From Prochlorococcaceae cyanobacterium ETNP18_MAG_14 (GTDB lineage Bacteria; Cyanobacteriota; Cyanobacteriia; PCC-6307; Cyanobiaceae): 37,798 nucleotides of DNA. A model generated the notes under the pieces. That model saw only the letters and a list, made by a program, of their open reading frames with translations, was not told where the DNA came from and did not search any database. The stretch spans positions 1-37,798 of the forward strand of contig JASLWC010000009.1 in NCBI GenBank assembly GCA_030741055.1. The letters run 5' to 3'. The translations under genes were made by a program, and so were the position numbers. Numbering within the stretch: the first letter of the stretch is position 1; each line of letters opens with the position of its first letter. Positions 29,154 through 37,798 of the stretch are shown here, piece by piece.

Positions 29154-30086
29154 TTAACTATTGAGCAAACTGCCCGCCCAGTGCAACTTATGGGTGAGCG
29201 TTCGGTAGTAAGAGGGACTCTGTTCAAGGACCACCATCAATGCATGGTGACGCGCCCTCTGAACTACACAACCCTCTCCAGGCTCAAGCAAAGCCCCACT
29301 AGAACCATCTTTCCATAGCTTTACCCGGCGAGTGCTATCCCTTGGCAGGCCGATCACCAGCCGTGAAGCTGGAGGCACGATGACCGGACGACTGGAAAGG
29401 CTCATCGGGCAAATTGGACTAACGACTATGGCATCGATACCAGGATGAAGAATCGGCCCACCAGAAGCCATGGCATAGCCAGTTGACCCTGTTGGCGTAG
29501 CCAAAATCAAGCCATCACCGCGATAATGATCGACGACCTCACCATCGATTTCGAGTTCAAGAGTGCAGGTCGGCGATACCTCATCTCGATAGGGCCGCAA
29601 ATAAAAATCATTCAAAGCCCAGTGCGGCGACTGATTGCCATTGAGATCTTGTAGTGACGCGGTAGATCGAGTGGATCGCTTTGCATTGGAGCGTCTATCC
29701 ACAGCGGCCCGCAACATCATCCGACGCTCCAATGCAAAGCGATCCTGCGACAGTCGCTGCCAAAGCTTTTCGCCACTAAGCAAACGGCGATCATGGGTGA
29801 GAAAACCTAAATGCCCGCCGACGTTGAAGCTGAGGATAGGGACATCATGAACAGCAAGATGGCGAGCCGCACCAAGCACCGTGCCATCTCCACCAAGCAC
29901 AACAGCCAAATCAGGCAGCCCTGCTTCTGAAGCCAACAAATCCGGGAAAGGATTGGCGTTGACGCCACTCATGGCAACAACTACTTTCGCTCCCAGCGCT
30001 TGAAGCTCCTCCTCACAACGAGATGCTTCGCAATGCGCAGGCTGGCTTTCTGCCCGATAGATCACCCAGACCAGATCGAGACGCAT
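29154..30086 (-). CDS. nadK: NAD kinase
   Basis: '[17 protein letters not shown]', '[17 protein letters not shown]', '[48 protein letters not shown]'. Confidence 0.95.
   Translation of the reverse strand: MRLDLVWVIYRAESQPAHCEASRCEEELQALGAKVVVAMSGVNANPFPDLLASEAGLPDLAVVLGGDGTVLGAARHLAVHDVPILSFNVGGHLGFLTHDRRLLSGEKLWQRLSQDRFALERRMMLRAAVDRRSNAKRSTRSTASLQDLNGNQSPHWALNDFYLRPYRDEVSPTCTLELEIDGEVVDHYRGDGLILATPTGSTGYAMASGGPILHPGIDAIVVSPICPMSLSSRPVIVPPASRLVIGLPRDSTRRVKLWKDGSSGALLEPGEGCVVQRARHHALMVVLEQSPSYYRTLTHKLHWAGSLLNS
29673..29745. repeat. Perfect 23-bp inverted repeat with 27-nt spacer inside nadK
   Basis: GGATCGCTTTGCATTGGAGCGTC (29673-29695) and its exact reverse complement GACGCTCCAATGCAAAGCGATCC (29723-29745). 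Confidence 0.95.
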
Positions 30087-30101
30087 AGTGTCGACTCCTC
30101 C

Positions 30102-30473
30102 TTACCAGCGCAGAAGATTGAAGCGCTCCATATCAACCGTGACGCGATTGCGATACAAAGAAAGGAGAATCGCCAAACCCACCGCCGCCTCTGCTGCTGC
30201 AACAGTGATTACAAACACAGCGAATACCTGACCACGAATCAGATCACCATCGATATATGAAGAGAAAGCCATCAGATTGATATTCACCGCATTGAGCATC
30301 AGCTCAATGCTCATCAAAACCCTTACTGCATTGCGGCTATTGATCAGCCCCCATACTCCGATGCAAAAGAGCAACGCAGCAAGCAAAAGGAAAGCCTGAA
30401 GAGGAACAAGGCCGGACGAAGGCTCGGGCATGGGATCAATCAGTGAAAAAGTAAAGAAACCTGAGCGAGTCAA
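30102..30473 (-). CDS. ndhE: NAD(P)H-quinone oxidoreductase subunit 4L (NdhE)
   Basis: '[29 protein letters not shown]', '[25 protein letters not shown]'. Confidence 0.95.
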   Translation of the reverse strand: MTRSGFFTFSLIDPMPEPSSGLVPLQAFLLLAALLFCIGVWGLINSRNAVRVLMSIELMLNAVNINLMAFSSYIDGDLIRGQVFAVFVITVAAAEAAVGLAILLSLYRNRVTVDMERFNLLRW

Positions 30474-31072
30474 GACGTGGACTTGTCGATGAGCAGAGGT
30501 GTTTGCGGCTTCTCGACCAGAACCTGATTCACAGCATCACCTGTACCAACATCAGCCTCAAGCACATCTCGACGGGCTAAAACTATGGCGCCAATCATTG
30601 CCATCAGCAAAAGCACTGAGGCCAACTCAAAAGGCAGAAGGTAATCGGTAAATAGATGTTCACCAATTCGCTCGGTAGCCCCTACTCCAATAGCGGCAGG
30701 GCCCGGCACTGCCCAAGGGGTTGTTAAAGCCACACGAATGAGCAGAGCAAGTAAACCTAAGCAAACTCCTCCTGAGAGCAGCCTTCTCAAAGCCAAACCC
30801 TCGATGGGTTTGAGATCTTCGCGCTTGTTCACCAACATGATCGCAAAGAGAATCAACACGTTGACTGCACCCACATAAACCAGCACCTGTGCCGCCGCAA
30901 CAAAACTGGCATTAAGCAACAGATAGAGACCAGCCACAGCCATAAATACACCTCCAAGCAAGAAGGCGGAATAGACAATGTTGGCTAGTAAAACGACACC
31001 AAGACTGCCGAGAACCACCACTGCCCCAAGGATCAAGAAACAGATCAGTTCTGTGGAGTTTGCAATAGTCAT
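30470..31072 (-). CDS. ndhG: NAD(P)H-quinone oxidoreductase subunit 6 (NdhG)
   Basis: '[62 protein letters not shown]'. Confidence 0.95.
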   Translation of the reverse strand: MTIANSTELICFLILGAVVVLGSLGVVLLANIVYSAFLLGGVFMAVAGLYLLLNASFVAAAQVLVYVGAVNVLILFAIMLVNKREDLKPIEGLALRRLLSGGVCLGLLALLIRVALTTPWAVPGPAAIGVGATERIGEHLFTDYLLPFELASVLLLMAMIGAIVLARRDVLEADVGTGDAVNQVLVEKPQTPLLIDKSTS

Positions 31073-31725
31073 CCTGCGGACTGTTCTCCATCAGGGCCAT
31101 CCTGCACCGATTCTCCCCCATCCCCTAGAGGAGAATCTTTCGATCGGCTAAGAGTCTTAAGCACCTCAGCAGGCAACTTTCCCGCCCGAGGTTGATTAGC
31201 AGAAACATCATGGGGATCCATCAAGCCTTTGGGGAGATAGGCCAACTCACGCAAAGGCTGCACAGAAGGATCCGTAGTCACACTGGTTGGCAGACGGCCC
31301 AAGGCAACATTGTCGTAGTTAAGGCTGTGCCGGTCAAATGCGGCAAGCTCATATTCCTCTGTCATCGATAGACAATTTGTAGGGCAGTACTCCACACAGT
31401 TGCCACAAAAGATGCAAACACCGAAATCAATGGAGTAATTACGTAGCTCCTTTTTCTTGGTCTCCTTATTCATTACCCAGTCCACCACCGGCAGGTTGAT
31501 GGGGCATACCCTGACGCAAACTTCACAGGCGATGCATTTATCGAACTCGTAGTGAATCCGACCGCGATAACGCTCTGAGGGGATGAGCTTCTCGTAGGGA
31601 TACTGCACCGTGATCGGCCGCCGGCGCAGGTGATCAAATGTGACCGAAAGACCTTGGGCCAGATAGTTCGCTGCATCTACCGCTTCGCGGGTGTAATCAG
31701 CGACTTTCTTGAGGAACCCGAACAT
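31069..31725 (-). CDS. ndhI: NAD(P)H-quinone oxidoreductase subunit I (NdhI), 2x[4Fe-4S] ferredoxin
   Basis: '[16 protein letters not shown]' and '[25 protein letters not shown]'. Confidence 0.96.
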   Translation of the reverse strand: MFGFLKKVADYTREAVDAANYLAQGLSVTFDHLRRRPITVQYPYEKLIPSERYRGRIHYEFDKCIACEVCVRVCPINLPVVDWVMNKETKKKELRNYSIDFGVCIFCGNCVEYCPTNCLSMTEEYELAAFDRHSLNYDNVALGRLPTSVTTDPSVQPLRELAYLPKGLMDPHDVSANQPRAGKLPAEVLKTLSRSKDSPLGDGGESVQDGPDGEQSAG

Positions 31726-31839
31726 GCGAACTGAGCCTATGAGAGGCCCACTAGGAGCATGGGCAGATCTTACAAGCTTTTTGGTCAGCGTAGGCAGAAT
31801 TGCCTAGCGAACTTGCCATATTGAGGACCTTCCGCTGCG

Positions 31840-32994
31840 TCAACCACCAAAAGCGAACGGAAAGACCAACTTGAGTGCAGCAGTAGCAAGCAGATTCACG
31901 AGGGCAATCGGCAGGAGAAACTTCCAACCCAAATCAAGCAACTGATCAATGCGCACCCTCGGCGTGGTCCAGCGCAGCAAGATTGCCAAAAACACCAACA
32001 AGTAAGTCTTTAGCACCGTCATCACGATGCCAACAGAGCCAGTAATTACCTGCACCAAGGGAGCATCAACCGACTGCCCCAACCAGCCGACCAACCATTC
32101 CACTGGAATAGGAAAGCCCCAACCGCCCAGATAGAGCACTGAGACCAGCAAAGAAGAAAGCACCAGGTTGATGTAACTACCCAGATAAAAAAGTGCAAAC
32201 TTCATCCCGGCGTACTCGGTCTGATAGCCAGCTACCAACTCTTCCTCGGCCTCGGGAAGGTCGAAAGGAAGTCGTTCGCATTCAGCCAAGGCACAGATCC
32301 AAAAGATCAAAAAGCCCACAGGCTGACGCCAGACATTCCAACTGAGCACGCCTGCGCCATTCTGTTGGTCAACAATGTCGACCGTACTAAGTGAATTACT
32401 CATCATCACCACTGCCAAAACAGCCAAGGCAAGTGGGATTTCATAACTAATCGATTGAGCAGCAGCCCTAAGCCCACCGAGAAGCGAGTACTTGTTATTG
32501 GAGGCATATCCACTCATCAACAAGCCAATGGGCTGAATGCTGCTGAGGGAGATCCAGAGGAAAATCCCTACTCCCACGTTGCTGATTAACAGATTCTGAC
32601 CAAACGGCACAATCAGCCAGGAGAGAATCACAGGCACCAGCACCAACACTGGGCCAAGAGTGAACAGCAGACCATCAGCCCTGACGGGAATCACGTCTTC
32701 TTTCACCAGCAGCTTCAAGCCATCGGCCATCGGCTGCAGAACGCCAAGAGCTCCTGCATATTCGGGTCCGATCCGCTGCTGAGCAGCCGCGGAAATCTTC
32801 CGCTCCAACCAAACTGTCACCAATACACCCACCACGGCCGCAACCAACACCAACAACATTGGCAACGGCAACCAGAGCAGATGGGCAACCTGAGGAGAGA
32901 TACCCAGCCCTTGCAAAAACTGGCTAAAGCTCAACTCCAGATCAAGCCCAGAACTCACCAAGCCTGTGGCAGCGTTGGCAAAGGTAGTCACCAT
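31840..32994 (-). CDS. ndhA: NAD(P)H-quinone oxidoreductase subunit 1 (NdhA)
   Basis: '[42 protein letters not shown]', '[33 protein letters not shown]'. Confidence 0.96.
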   Translation of the reverse strand: MVTTFANAATGLVSSGLDLELSFSQFLQGLGISPQVAHLLWLPLPMLLVLVAAVVGVLVTVWLERKISAAAQQRIGPEYAGALGVLQPMADGLKLLVKEDVIPVRADGLLFTLGPVLVLVPVILSWLIVPFGQNLLISNVGVGIFLWISLSSIQPIGLLMSGYASNNKYSLLGGLRAAAQSISYEIPLALAVLAVVMMSNSLSTVDIVDQQNGAGVLSWNVWRQPVGFLIFWICALAECERLPFDLPEAEEELVAGYQTEYAGMKFALFYLGSYINLVLSSLLVSVLYLGGWGFPIPVEWLVGWLGQSVDAPLVQVITGSVGIVMTVLKTYLLVFLAILLRWTTPRVRIDQLLDLGWKFLLPIALVNLLATAALKLVFPFAFGG

Positions 32995-33008
32995 GATGAT
33001 GGCTTAGA

Positions 33009-33038
33009 TAGCTGCAACTTAGGTAGATGCAACTTAGG
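33009..33038. repeat. 15-bp tandem duplication spanning the gltA stop codon
   Basis: TAGCTGCAACTTAGG (33009-33023) followed by TAGATGCAACTTAGG (33024-33038), 14/15 identical. Confidence 0.9.
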
Positions 33039-34248
33039 CGCCCGCAGAAGTGGGACGATCCTCGCCAGGGATCCAAGCCCTAGCTTGGGCACCGGTATAA
33101 ATCTGCGAAGGCCTGAAAATCCGATTAGCGCCGAGTTGCTCTCGCCAATGAGCTAACCAGCCCGCCACCCTGGAAATTGCAAACACAGGAGTGAACAAAT
33201 CGCGGGGAATTCCGAGTTTGCGATACACCAAACCGGAGTAGAAGTCGACATTGGGATAGATGCCTTTAGGGCCTAAACGGCTGGCAGCCTCATGCTCCAA
33301 AGCCCTAGCTACGTCATACATCTCATCTTTACCAAATCTGGCGAACAACTCTTCTGCAAGGCCCTGAAGAATCACCGCACGAGGATCCTTGACCCGATAT
33401 TCACGATGACCAAAGCCCATTATCTTGCGCTTGCAAGCAATGGCTTCATCTAAATATTCACCAGCTCGTTGTGGGCTGCCAATCTCTTCGAGCATCGCCA
33501 AAACATCCTCATTAGCCCCGCCATGCAAAGGTCCTGCAAGGGTGCCCACAGCAGAGGCCACAACCGCATAAGGATCAGTGAGAGTACTCGCGGTTACTCG
33601 AGCACTAAAAGTACTGGCATTAAGGCTGTGTTCCGCATGCAGGATCAAACAACGATCAAAGATCCTGGCCGCCAAAGGATCCGGCTCACGCTCAGTAAGC
33701 ATGTAAAGGAAATTGGACGAATACGCCAGGTCATCACGAGGCTGAATGGGATCTTGACCTTTACGAATCAACTTAAAGGCCGCCACCATCGTGGGGATCT
33801 TGGCAATCAGCCTCACTACGGCTTCATAGACGTACTTAGGGTTATCAATTGCCCGACGGGAATAGAAAAGCCCCAGGGATGCCGCACTGGATTGCAGCGC
33901 ATCCATCGGGTGCCCCGTAGCAGGGAAACACTTCATCATGTCCCTTACCCGGAAACTCACCCGCCGGTGCATCTGCACCTCAGCCTCGAAATCTCGGAGT
34001 TGCTTTGGGCTGGGTAGCTCACCCCAAATCAATAGATAGGTGGTCTCCAAAAAAGTGCTGTGAGCGGCAAGGTCCTCAACGGGATAACCCCGATAAGTGA
34101 GGCTCCCCTGCAAGCCATCAATGTCACAGATGGCGGACTGGGTAACAGGTACTCCCTCCAACCCAGGACGAAACACGATGCCACTGCGATCGTGGAGAAT
34201 CTCACCAGCCTGCTCCTGCCCCAACGCCTGTTTACGACTACTTGGCAA
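33034..34248 (-). CDS. gltA: Citrate synthase
   Basis: 'LQGSLTYRGYPVEDLA', 'LILHAEHSLNASTFSARV', 'GTLAGPLHGGANEDVL', 'GFGHREYRVKDPRA'. Confidence 0.95.
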   Translation of the reverse strand: MPSSRKQALGQEQAGEILHDRSGIVFRPGLEGVPVTQSAICDIDGLQGSLTYRGYPVEDLAAHSTFLETTYLLIWGELPSPKQLRDFEAEVQMHRRVSFRVRDMMKCFPATGHPMDALQSSAASLGLFYSRRAIDNPKYVYEAVVRLIAKIPTMVAAFKLIRKGQDPIQPRDDLAYSSNFLYMLTEREPDPLAARIFDRCLILHAEHSLNASTFSARVTASTLTDPYAVVASAVGTLAGPLHGGANEDVLAMLEEIGSPQRAGEYLDEAIACKRKIMGFGHREYRVKDPRAVILQGLAEELFARFGKDEMYDVARALEHEAASRLGPKGIYPNVDFYSGLVYRKLGIPRDLFTPVFAISRVAGWLAHWREQLGANRIFRPSQIYTGAQARAWIPGEDRPTSAGA

Positions 34249-34249
34249 C

Positions 34250-34750
34250 TTAAACGGAACAGGGCAATAACAAACCAGGCCTCAATAACACCCGCAACTC
34301 TGCCCGGCCAGCAGGGCTTCGATCCTGCTGTGACCACCTGAGATGGGCAAAACCGGCCTTCTTCAAGACCAGGCAACCCAGCGGGGCACCAAGTAATCGA
34401 GCTGCTAAATGGCTCAAATCAGGTTCATGACCTACCAAAAGACAGCGCCCAAACAATCCTTCAAGCAAAGGCCAAGCATCACCCCCTGGAACCAAGCAAC
34501 TCTCGAATTCCACCTGCTCCGCCAAGCCCGCCTGCTGCGCAAGTTCTGCGGTCTGAGAAGCACGCAGGTAAGGACTACTCAACAGACGATCAGCAGCAAA
34601 GCCAAGACTTCGCAACCGACGGGCAACCTCCATCGTGCGCAGGATCCCTTCATCTGTAAGTGGGCGTAGAGAATCATCAAGGCCATGGCGGCGCTCTTCA
34701 GCGATGCCATGGCGAAATAGGAAAAGATCAACCGAGGTTGAGGCGAACAC
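34250..34750 (-). CDS. Phosphohistidine phosphatase SixA-like (histidine phosphatase superfamily)
   Basis: 'DLFLFRHGIAEERRHGLDDSLRPLTDEG', 'LLSSPYLRASQTAELAQQ', 'LLVGHEPDLSHLAARLLG'; GTG start near 34750 preferred over the long ORF start. Confidence 0.85.
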   Translation of the reverse strand: MFASTSVDLFLFRHGIAEERRHGLDDSLRPLTDEGILRTMEVARRLRSLGFAADRLLSSPYLRASQTAELAQQAGLAEQVEFESCLVPGGDAWPLLEGLFGRCLLVGHEPDLSHLAARLLGAPLGCLVLKKAGFAHLRWSQQDRSPAGRAELRVLLRPGLLLPCSV

Positions 34751-36341
34751 GCATATGAAGGGAAGAACTGTTCTCATCCTGATCAGGGCCAACGGCCATG
34801 GCCAGACCCTGCACACTGGGCTGTAGAGAGCCACCCGCAAGCTTTTGCACATAGCGCCAAGGGCGCCAATGCTGAAGCTGCCCGCGTCCTGGAATGGCAC
34901 CTAGAGCCAACTGCTGAGCCAGAGGGTAACTATCCCCGTTCAGTTCGTTCAGCTGGCTAAGGCGAGGCTGAAGAGCCTTGGTTTGCTTACGCTGCTGAAG
35001 AGCCGTTAAGGTTTGACCCCACCAGGCGAGACCAGGCTCCTGGTCCAAAGCAACGCCTAGCTGCGCCTCAAGGGAACCTTTAGTGCTGCTTTGTTGACGT
35101 GATAACCGAGTCCAAACTTGCAGAGGTTGCTGATCAGAGGGCAGATCAGAGCGAATAAAACCCTGCTCACTTAGAGCGTCATCAACCATCGAAATAGCTG
35201 GATGTTCCTGCTGGGTACCAACCACCCAGCCTTCTGGCTGCTGAAGCCACAGCAACGGTCCATCATCCAAGCCAGCAATCGTGGCTGCAGAGGAAACATC
35301 CGCTTTGGTGAGCTGCTGACGCAAGAATGGCCCTAGCCACTGCGCAAGCGGGTCATGATCTGTGGCATCGAGCAAACTAGAAGGTGAATTAATCAGGGCC
35401 AACGCCTCTGCCTGTCCACCAGCTGAGGCAGTGAGCTGAGCAAGGCCATCTCCGATCTCACTCACACTGATGACGTCTTCCAGGGGCTGCTTAAAACGCA
35501 ACACACCTTCCAAGGCCAAATCAGCCCCAGAAGGCTGAAAGGCAGCCACCAATCCCAATAAATCCTCACGTTTGCTTAGCTGCTCAGGCAAACCCAACCA
35601 TGAATTCAAAGCAGCTGGGGAGGCAATAACTACTGCAACACCATCGCCAAGCTGGCGCACCACACGAACGAGTTCATCATCGCCAAGTTGCTGCTGATCA
35701 GATAACTGCGAAACATCAAGGGTCTGCTCCAACACCTCACGGCCGGAGGCAAGCAACAGCAAGTCATCGTCGATCAATGCTGTAGCTAAAGGCTGAGGAT
35801 CACGTCCGGACAAAGCCCCTTGGCCACTAATGACCCCCATCCCCCGGTATCGGCTGATCTGCAAATCTGTACCCGCCAGACTGCGGGCTTGCCAAAAGCG
35901 CTGCAAGAAACGCTTAGCCCCATCTTGATCACGGCTCTCTAGAACCAAAAGCCAACCCATAGATCCCTCTGGCCCTTCGGGTTCCAACAAGGCCATACTC
36001 ACTTGAGGGCCTAGCCAATCGCCCAACTCCGACTCGAAATCCAATCCAGCGAGGGCAAAAGCACCATCGCGAATTTGTTGGGCACGATCGCGAACCACAC
36101 GACGATGACGTGATGGAGCTACAGCCTGGGCATAGGCCGGCACACGAACTGAATCCACTAACCAATGGATAGAAAGCGTGGCCTGTTTAGGCACAAACCT
36201 TGCTGCACGTGGCAGCTCCAGAGGCTGATCAACCAAGCGAAGCGGGTTTTGACGAGCCATAGTCCATCCGAGGCCCGCCACCATTGAGAGCAAGACAAGC
36301 ACCGTGGCCACTAAGGCAATCAGGAATGGGCGGGCCTTCAT
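34728..36341 (-). CDS. DUF3352-family protein with N-terminal signal/TM segment
   Basis: 537-aa ORF, 'FLIALVATVLVLLSMVAGLGWTM' followed by a periplasmic-type domain; family recalled from cyanobacteria. Confidence 0.78.
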   Translation of the reverse strand: MKARPFLIALVATVLVLLSMVAGLGWTMARQNPLRLVDQPLELPRAARFVPKQATLSIHWLVDSVRVPAYAQAVAPSRHRRVVRDRAQQIRDGAFALAGLDFESELGDWLGPQVSMALLEPEGPEGSMGWLLVLESRDQDGAKRFLQRFWQARSLAGTDLQISRYRGMGVISGQGALSGRDPQPLATALIDDDLLLLASGREVLEQTLDVSQLSDQQQLGDDELVRVVRQLGDGVAVVIASPAALNSWLGLPEQLSKREDLLGLVAAFQPSGADLALEGVLRFKQPLEDVISVSEIGDGLAQLTASAGGQAEALALINSPSSLLDATDHDPLAQWLGPFLRQQLTKADVSSAATIAGLDDGPLLWLQQPEGWVVGTQQEHPAISMVDDALSEQGFIRSDLPSDQQPLQVWTRLSRQQSSTKGSLEAQLGVALDQEPGLAWWGQTLTALQQRKQTKALQPRLSQLNELNGDSYPLAQQLALGAIPGRGQLQHWRPWRYVQKLAGGSLQPSVQGLAMAVGPDQDENSSSLHMRVRLNLG

Positions 36342-36672
36342 GGGCCGGCATTGTGAGGATTTAGATCATCTTTATCCATGAACCGTCTTGCGCCCAGTGT
36401 TTGGCTCATAAAGGCAACATCAATGCATCGAAATTCAAAGCTCTCAGCAGAAGTCAGCTGAACCGCCAATTTCAGTTAACTTCACCTAGCCAGAGCTGTT
36501 GCAAAGGCTGAACTAAAACGATGATCTTCAATCAGGCAATGGGCATCGACACAAAGCAGCGGTGGAGTTGAAACCAAGGCCCACCGGAGCTGAACCACAA
36601 TCAAAGAGTTCATGACAGAGCGAAGAAGAACACCAAACACCCCCGTAGCATCAACATCCCGACGTCACCACC

Positions 36673-37671
36673 TTGCAGTCGCTGCCCGCAAGACAACAGC
36701 AGGTGCTTCAAGCAACGGTGCATCACTACGTCGACACGATTGAACCTGTTGGCAGCAAAACCCTGGTGCAACGCTTTGGCCTAAAAGCCAGCGCCGCCAC
36801 GGTTCGTTCGGCAATGGGAGCCCTTGAACAGCGTGGCCTGCTAACCCAACCTCATACCTCGGCGGGAAGAGTGCCGAGTCCCCAGGGCTATCGCCACTAT
36901 GTGAACTGCTTGCTGCCGCCCCCAGGATCGGCGGCGCAGCACCTTGAACGGGAACTGACAAACCTCAGTCTGCGCTGGGCAGCTCTCGATGACTTGATGT
37001 GGCAATTGGCCCGTCGCCTCACCGATTTCACTGGCCTGATGAGCTTGATTACCAGGCCAGCACGTCAGAAGCCAACGCTTCAAGCAGTACGGCTGGTGCG
37101 CAGTGGCGACCGGCTGCTGGTGATGCTGGTGGAAAACTCAAACCACGCCAGTCATCTCAATCTGCGGCTGCCCCATGAAGCCACCCACGAACTAGAAGCC
37201 ATCGAGGAGTGGACCCGCGATCAACTAGCTGCAACGGGAAACGGCGAGATCGACTGGTTGAGCCTGCCACCGCAACTTCATCTGAGCGGTTCCGTTCTGC
37301 GTGAAGCGATCAGCAGTCACCGTCAATCGACAGCACCGATTGAATCGGAGGCAGTATTCCATGGCATGTCTAGGCTTCTGGCCCAGCCAGAATTCAGCAG
37401 TAGCGCCAGCCTCCAACCTTTACTTGAACTGATGGATACGCAGCCAGCTGCCGTTGTTCCAGTTGGCAATCAGCAGCTTGGGGGCGTGTGGATCGGCGCT
37501 GAACACCCTAAGAGCGCCCTGGAAGGCTGTTCCGTGGTGCAAGCGACTTATCACAGCTCAGGGGAAGGCATCGGACAGGTTGCTCTCGTTGGACCGATGC
37601 GCATGGCTTATGCCACAGCCAAGGCAGCCGTAAGCAGCGTGGCAAATCACCTTGAAAGGCTGCTCTGCTGA
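36673..37671 (+). CDS. hrcA: Heat-inducible transcription repressor HrcA (TTG start)
   Basis: 'RQQQVLQATVHHYVDTIEPVGSKTL', 'SAATVRSAMGALEQRGLLTQPHTSAGRVPSPQGYRHYV', 'LVGPMRMAYATAKAAVSSV'. Confidence 0.95.
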   Translation: MQSLPARQQQVLQATVHHYVDTIEPVGSKTLVQRFGLKASAATVRSAMGALEQRGLLTQPHTSAGRVPSPQGYRHYVNCLLPPPGSAAQHLERELTNLSLRWAALDDLMWQLARRLTDFTGLMSLITRPARQKPTLQAVRLVRSGDRLLVMLVENSNHASHLNLRLPHEATHELEAIEEWTRDQLAATGNGEIDWLSLPPQLHLSGSVLREAISSHRQSTAPIESEAVFHGMSRLLAQPEFSSSASLQPLLELMDTQPAAVVPVGNQQLGGVWIGAEHPKSALEGCSVVQATYHSSGEGIGQVALVGPMRMAYATAKAAVSSVANHLERLLC

Positions 37672-37798
37672 TAGATACTGCTAGCTATTACTTGCAAGCT
37701 TTCTTGCTACGACTACCGAGCTTCTACAACAAGGTTCTCAGCGGCATAAGCGGCCAAATAAAAACTGGATAACTAGATGCAATGCACTGAGCATTTCG

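Noticed and set aside
33469-34017. 182-aa plus-strand ORF antisense to gltA
   Set aside because: Antisense shadow ORF over conserved citrate synthase; no start context or domain.
36614-36745. Plus-strand small ORF MTERRRTPNTPVASTSRRHHLAVAARK… upstream of and overlapping hrcA
   Set aside because: Runs out of frame into hrcA, no convincing ribosome-binding site, and composition fits out-of-frame translation.

Overview
This is a gene-dense, roughly 50% GC segment of a marine picocyanobacterial core chromosome. Gene content and order suggest a low-light Prochlorococcus of the MIT9313 type or a close marine Synechococcus; this is inferred from protein recognition, not a database search. I found no phage, transposase, integrase, CRISPR array or defence island.

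Main contents, in order: the C-terminus of an ABC ATPase; tRNA-Asn with a terminator; rpaA; a minus-strand run of Cu-type P-ATPase, tmk and holB; ycf3; radA; an rpaB-plsX-fabH-fabD-plsC cluster; DUF218, tsaB and ycf34; a CCA/poly(A) polymerase family enzyme; an RRM protein; crtB and crtP; ndhM and DUF3172; a LysR regulator (RbcR-like); an NnrU/Z-ISO-like gene; ndhF and ndhD; scpA; a sugar nucleotidyltransferase; metF; a PedR-like LuxR regulator; a long minus-strand series of DUF3352, sixA, gltA, ndhA, ndhI, ndhG, ndhE, nadK and CYTH; and hrcA.

I do not see a complete novel system. The most unusual signals are: (1) a perfect 23-bp inverted repeat inside the nadK coding sequence; (2) a heptad-like A/G/S/V-rich N-terminal extension on PlsX; (3) an unannotated 27-codon basic small ORF with a strong Shine-Dalgarno between ndhD and scpA; (4) divergent ycf34 and cca genes whose candidate start codons share one CATG; (5) short intergenic hairpins sharing a TAGGC/GCCTA core; (6) a dyad upstream of the LysR gene.
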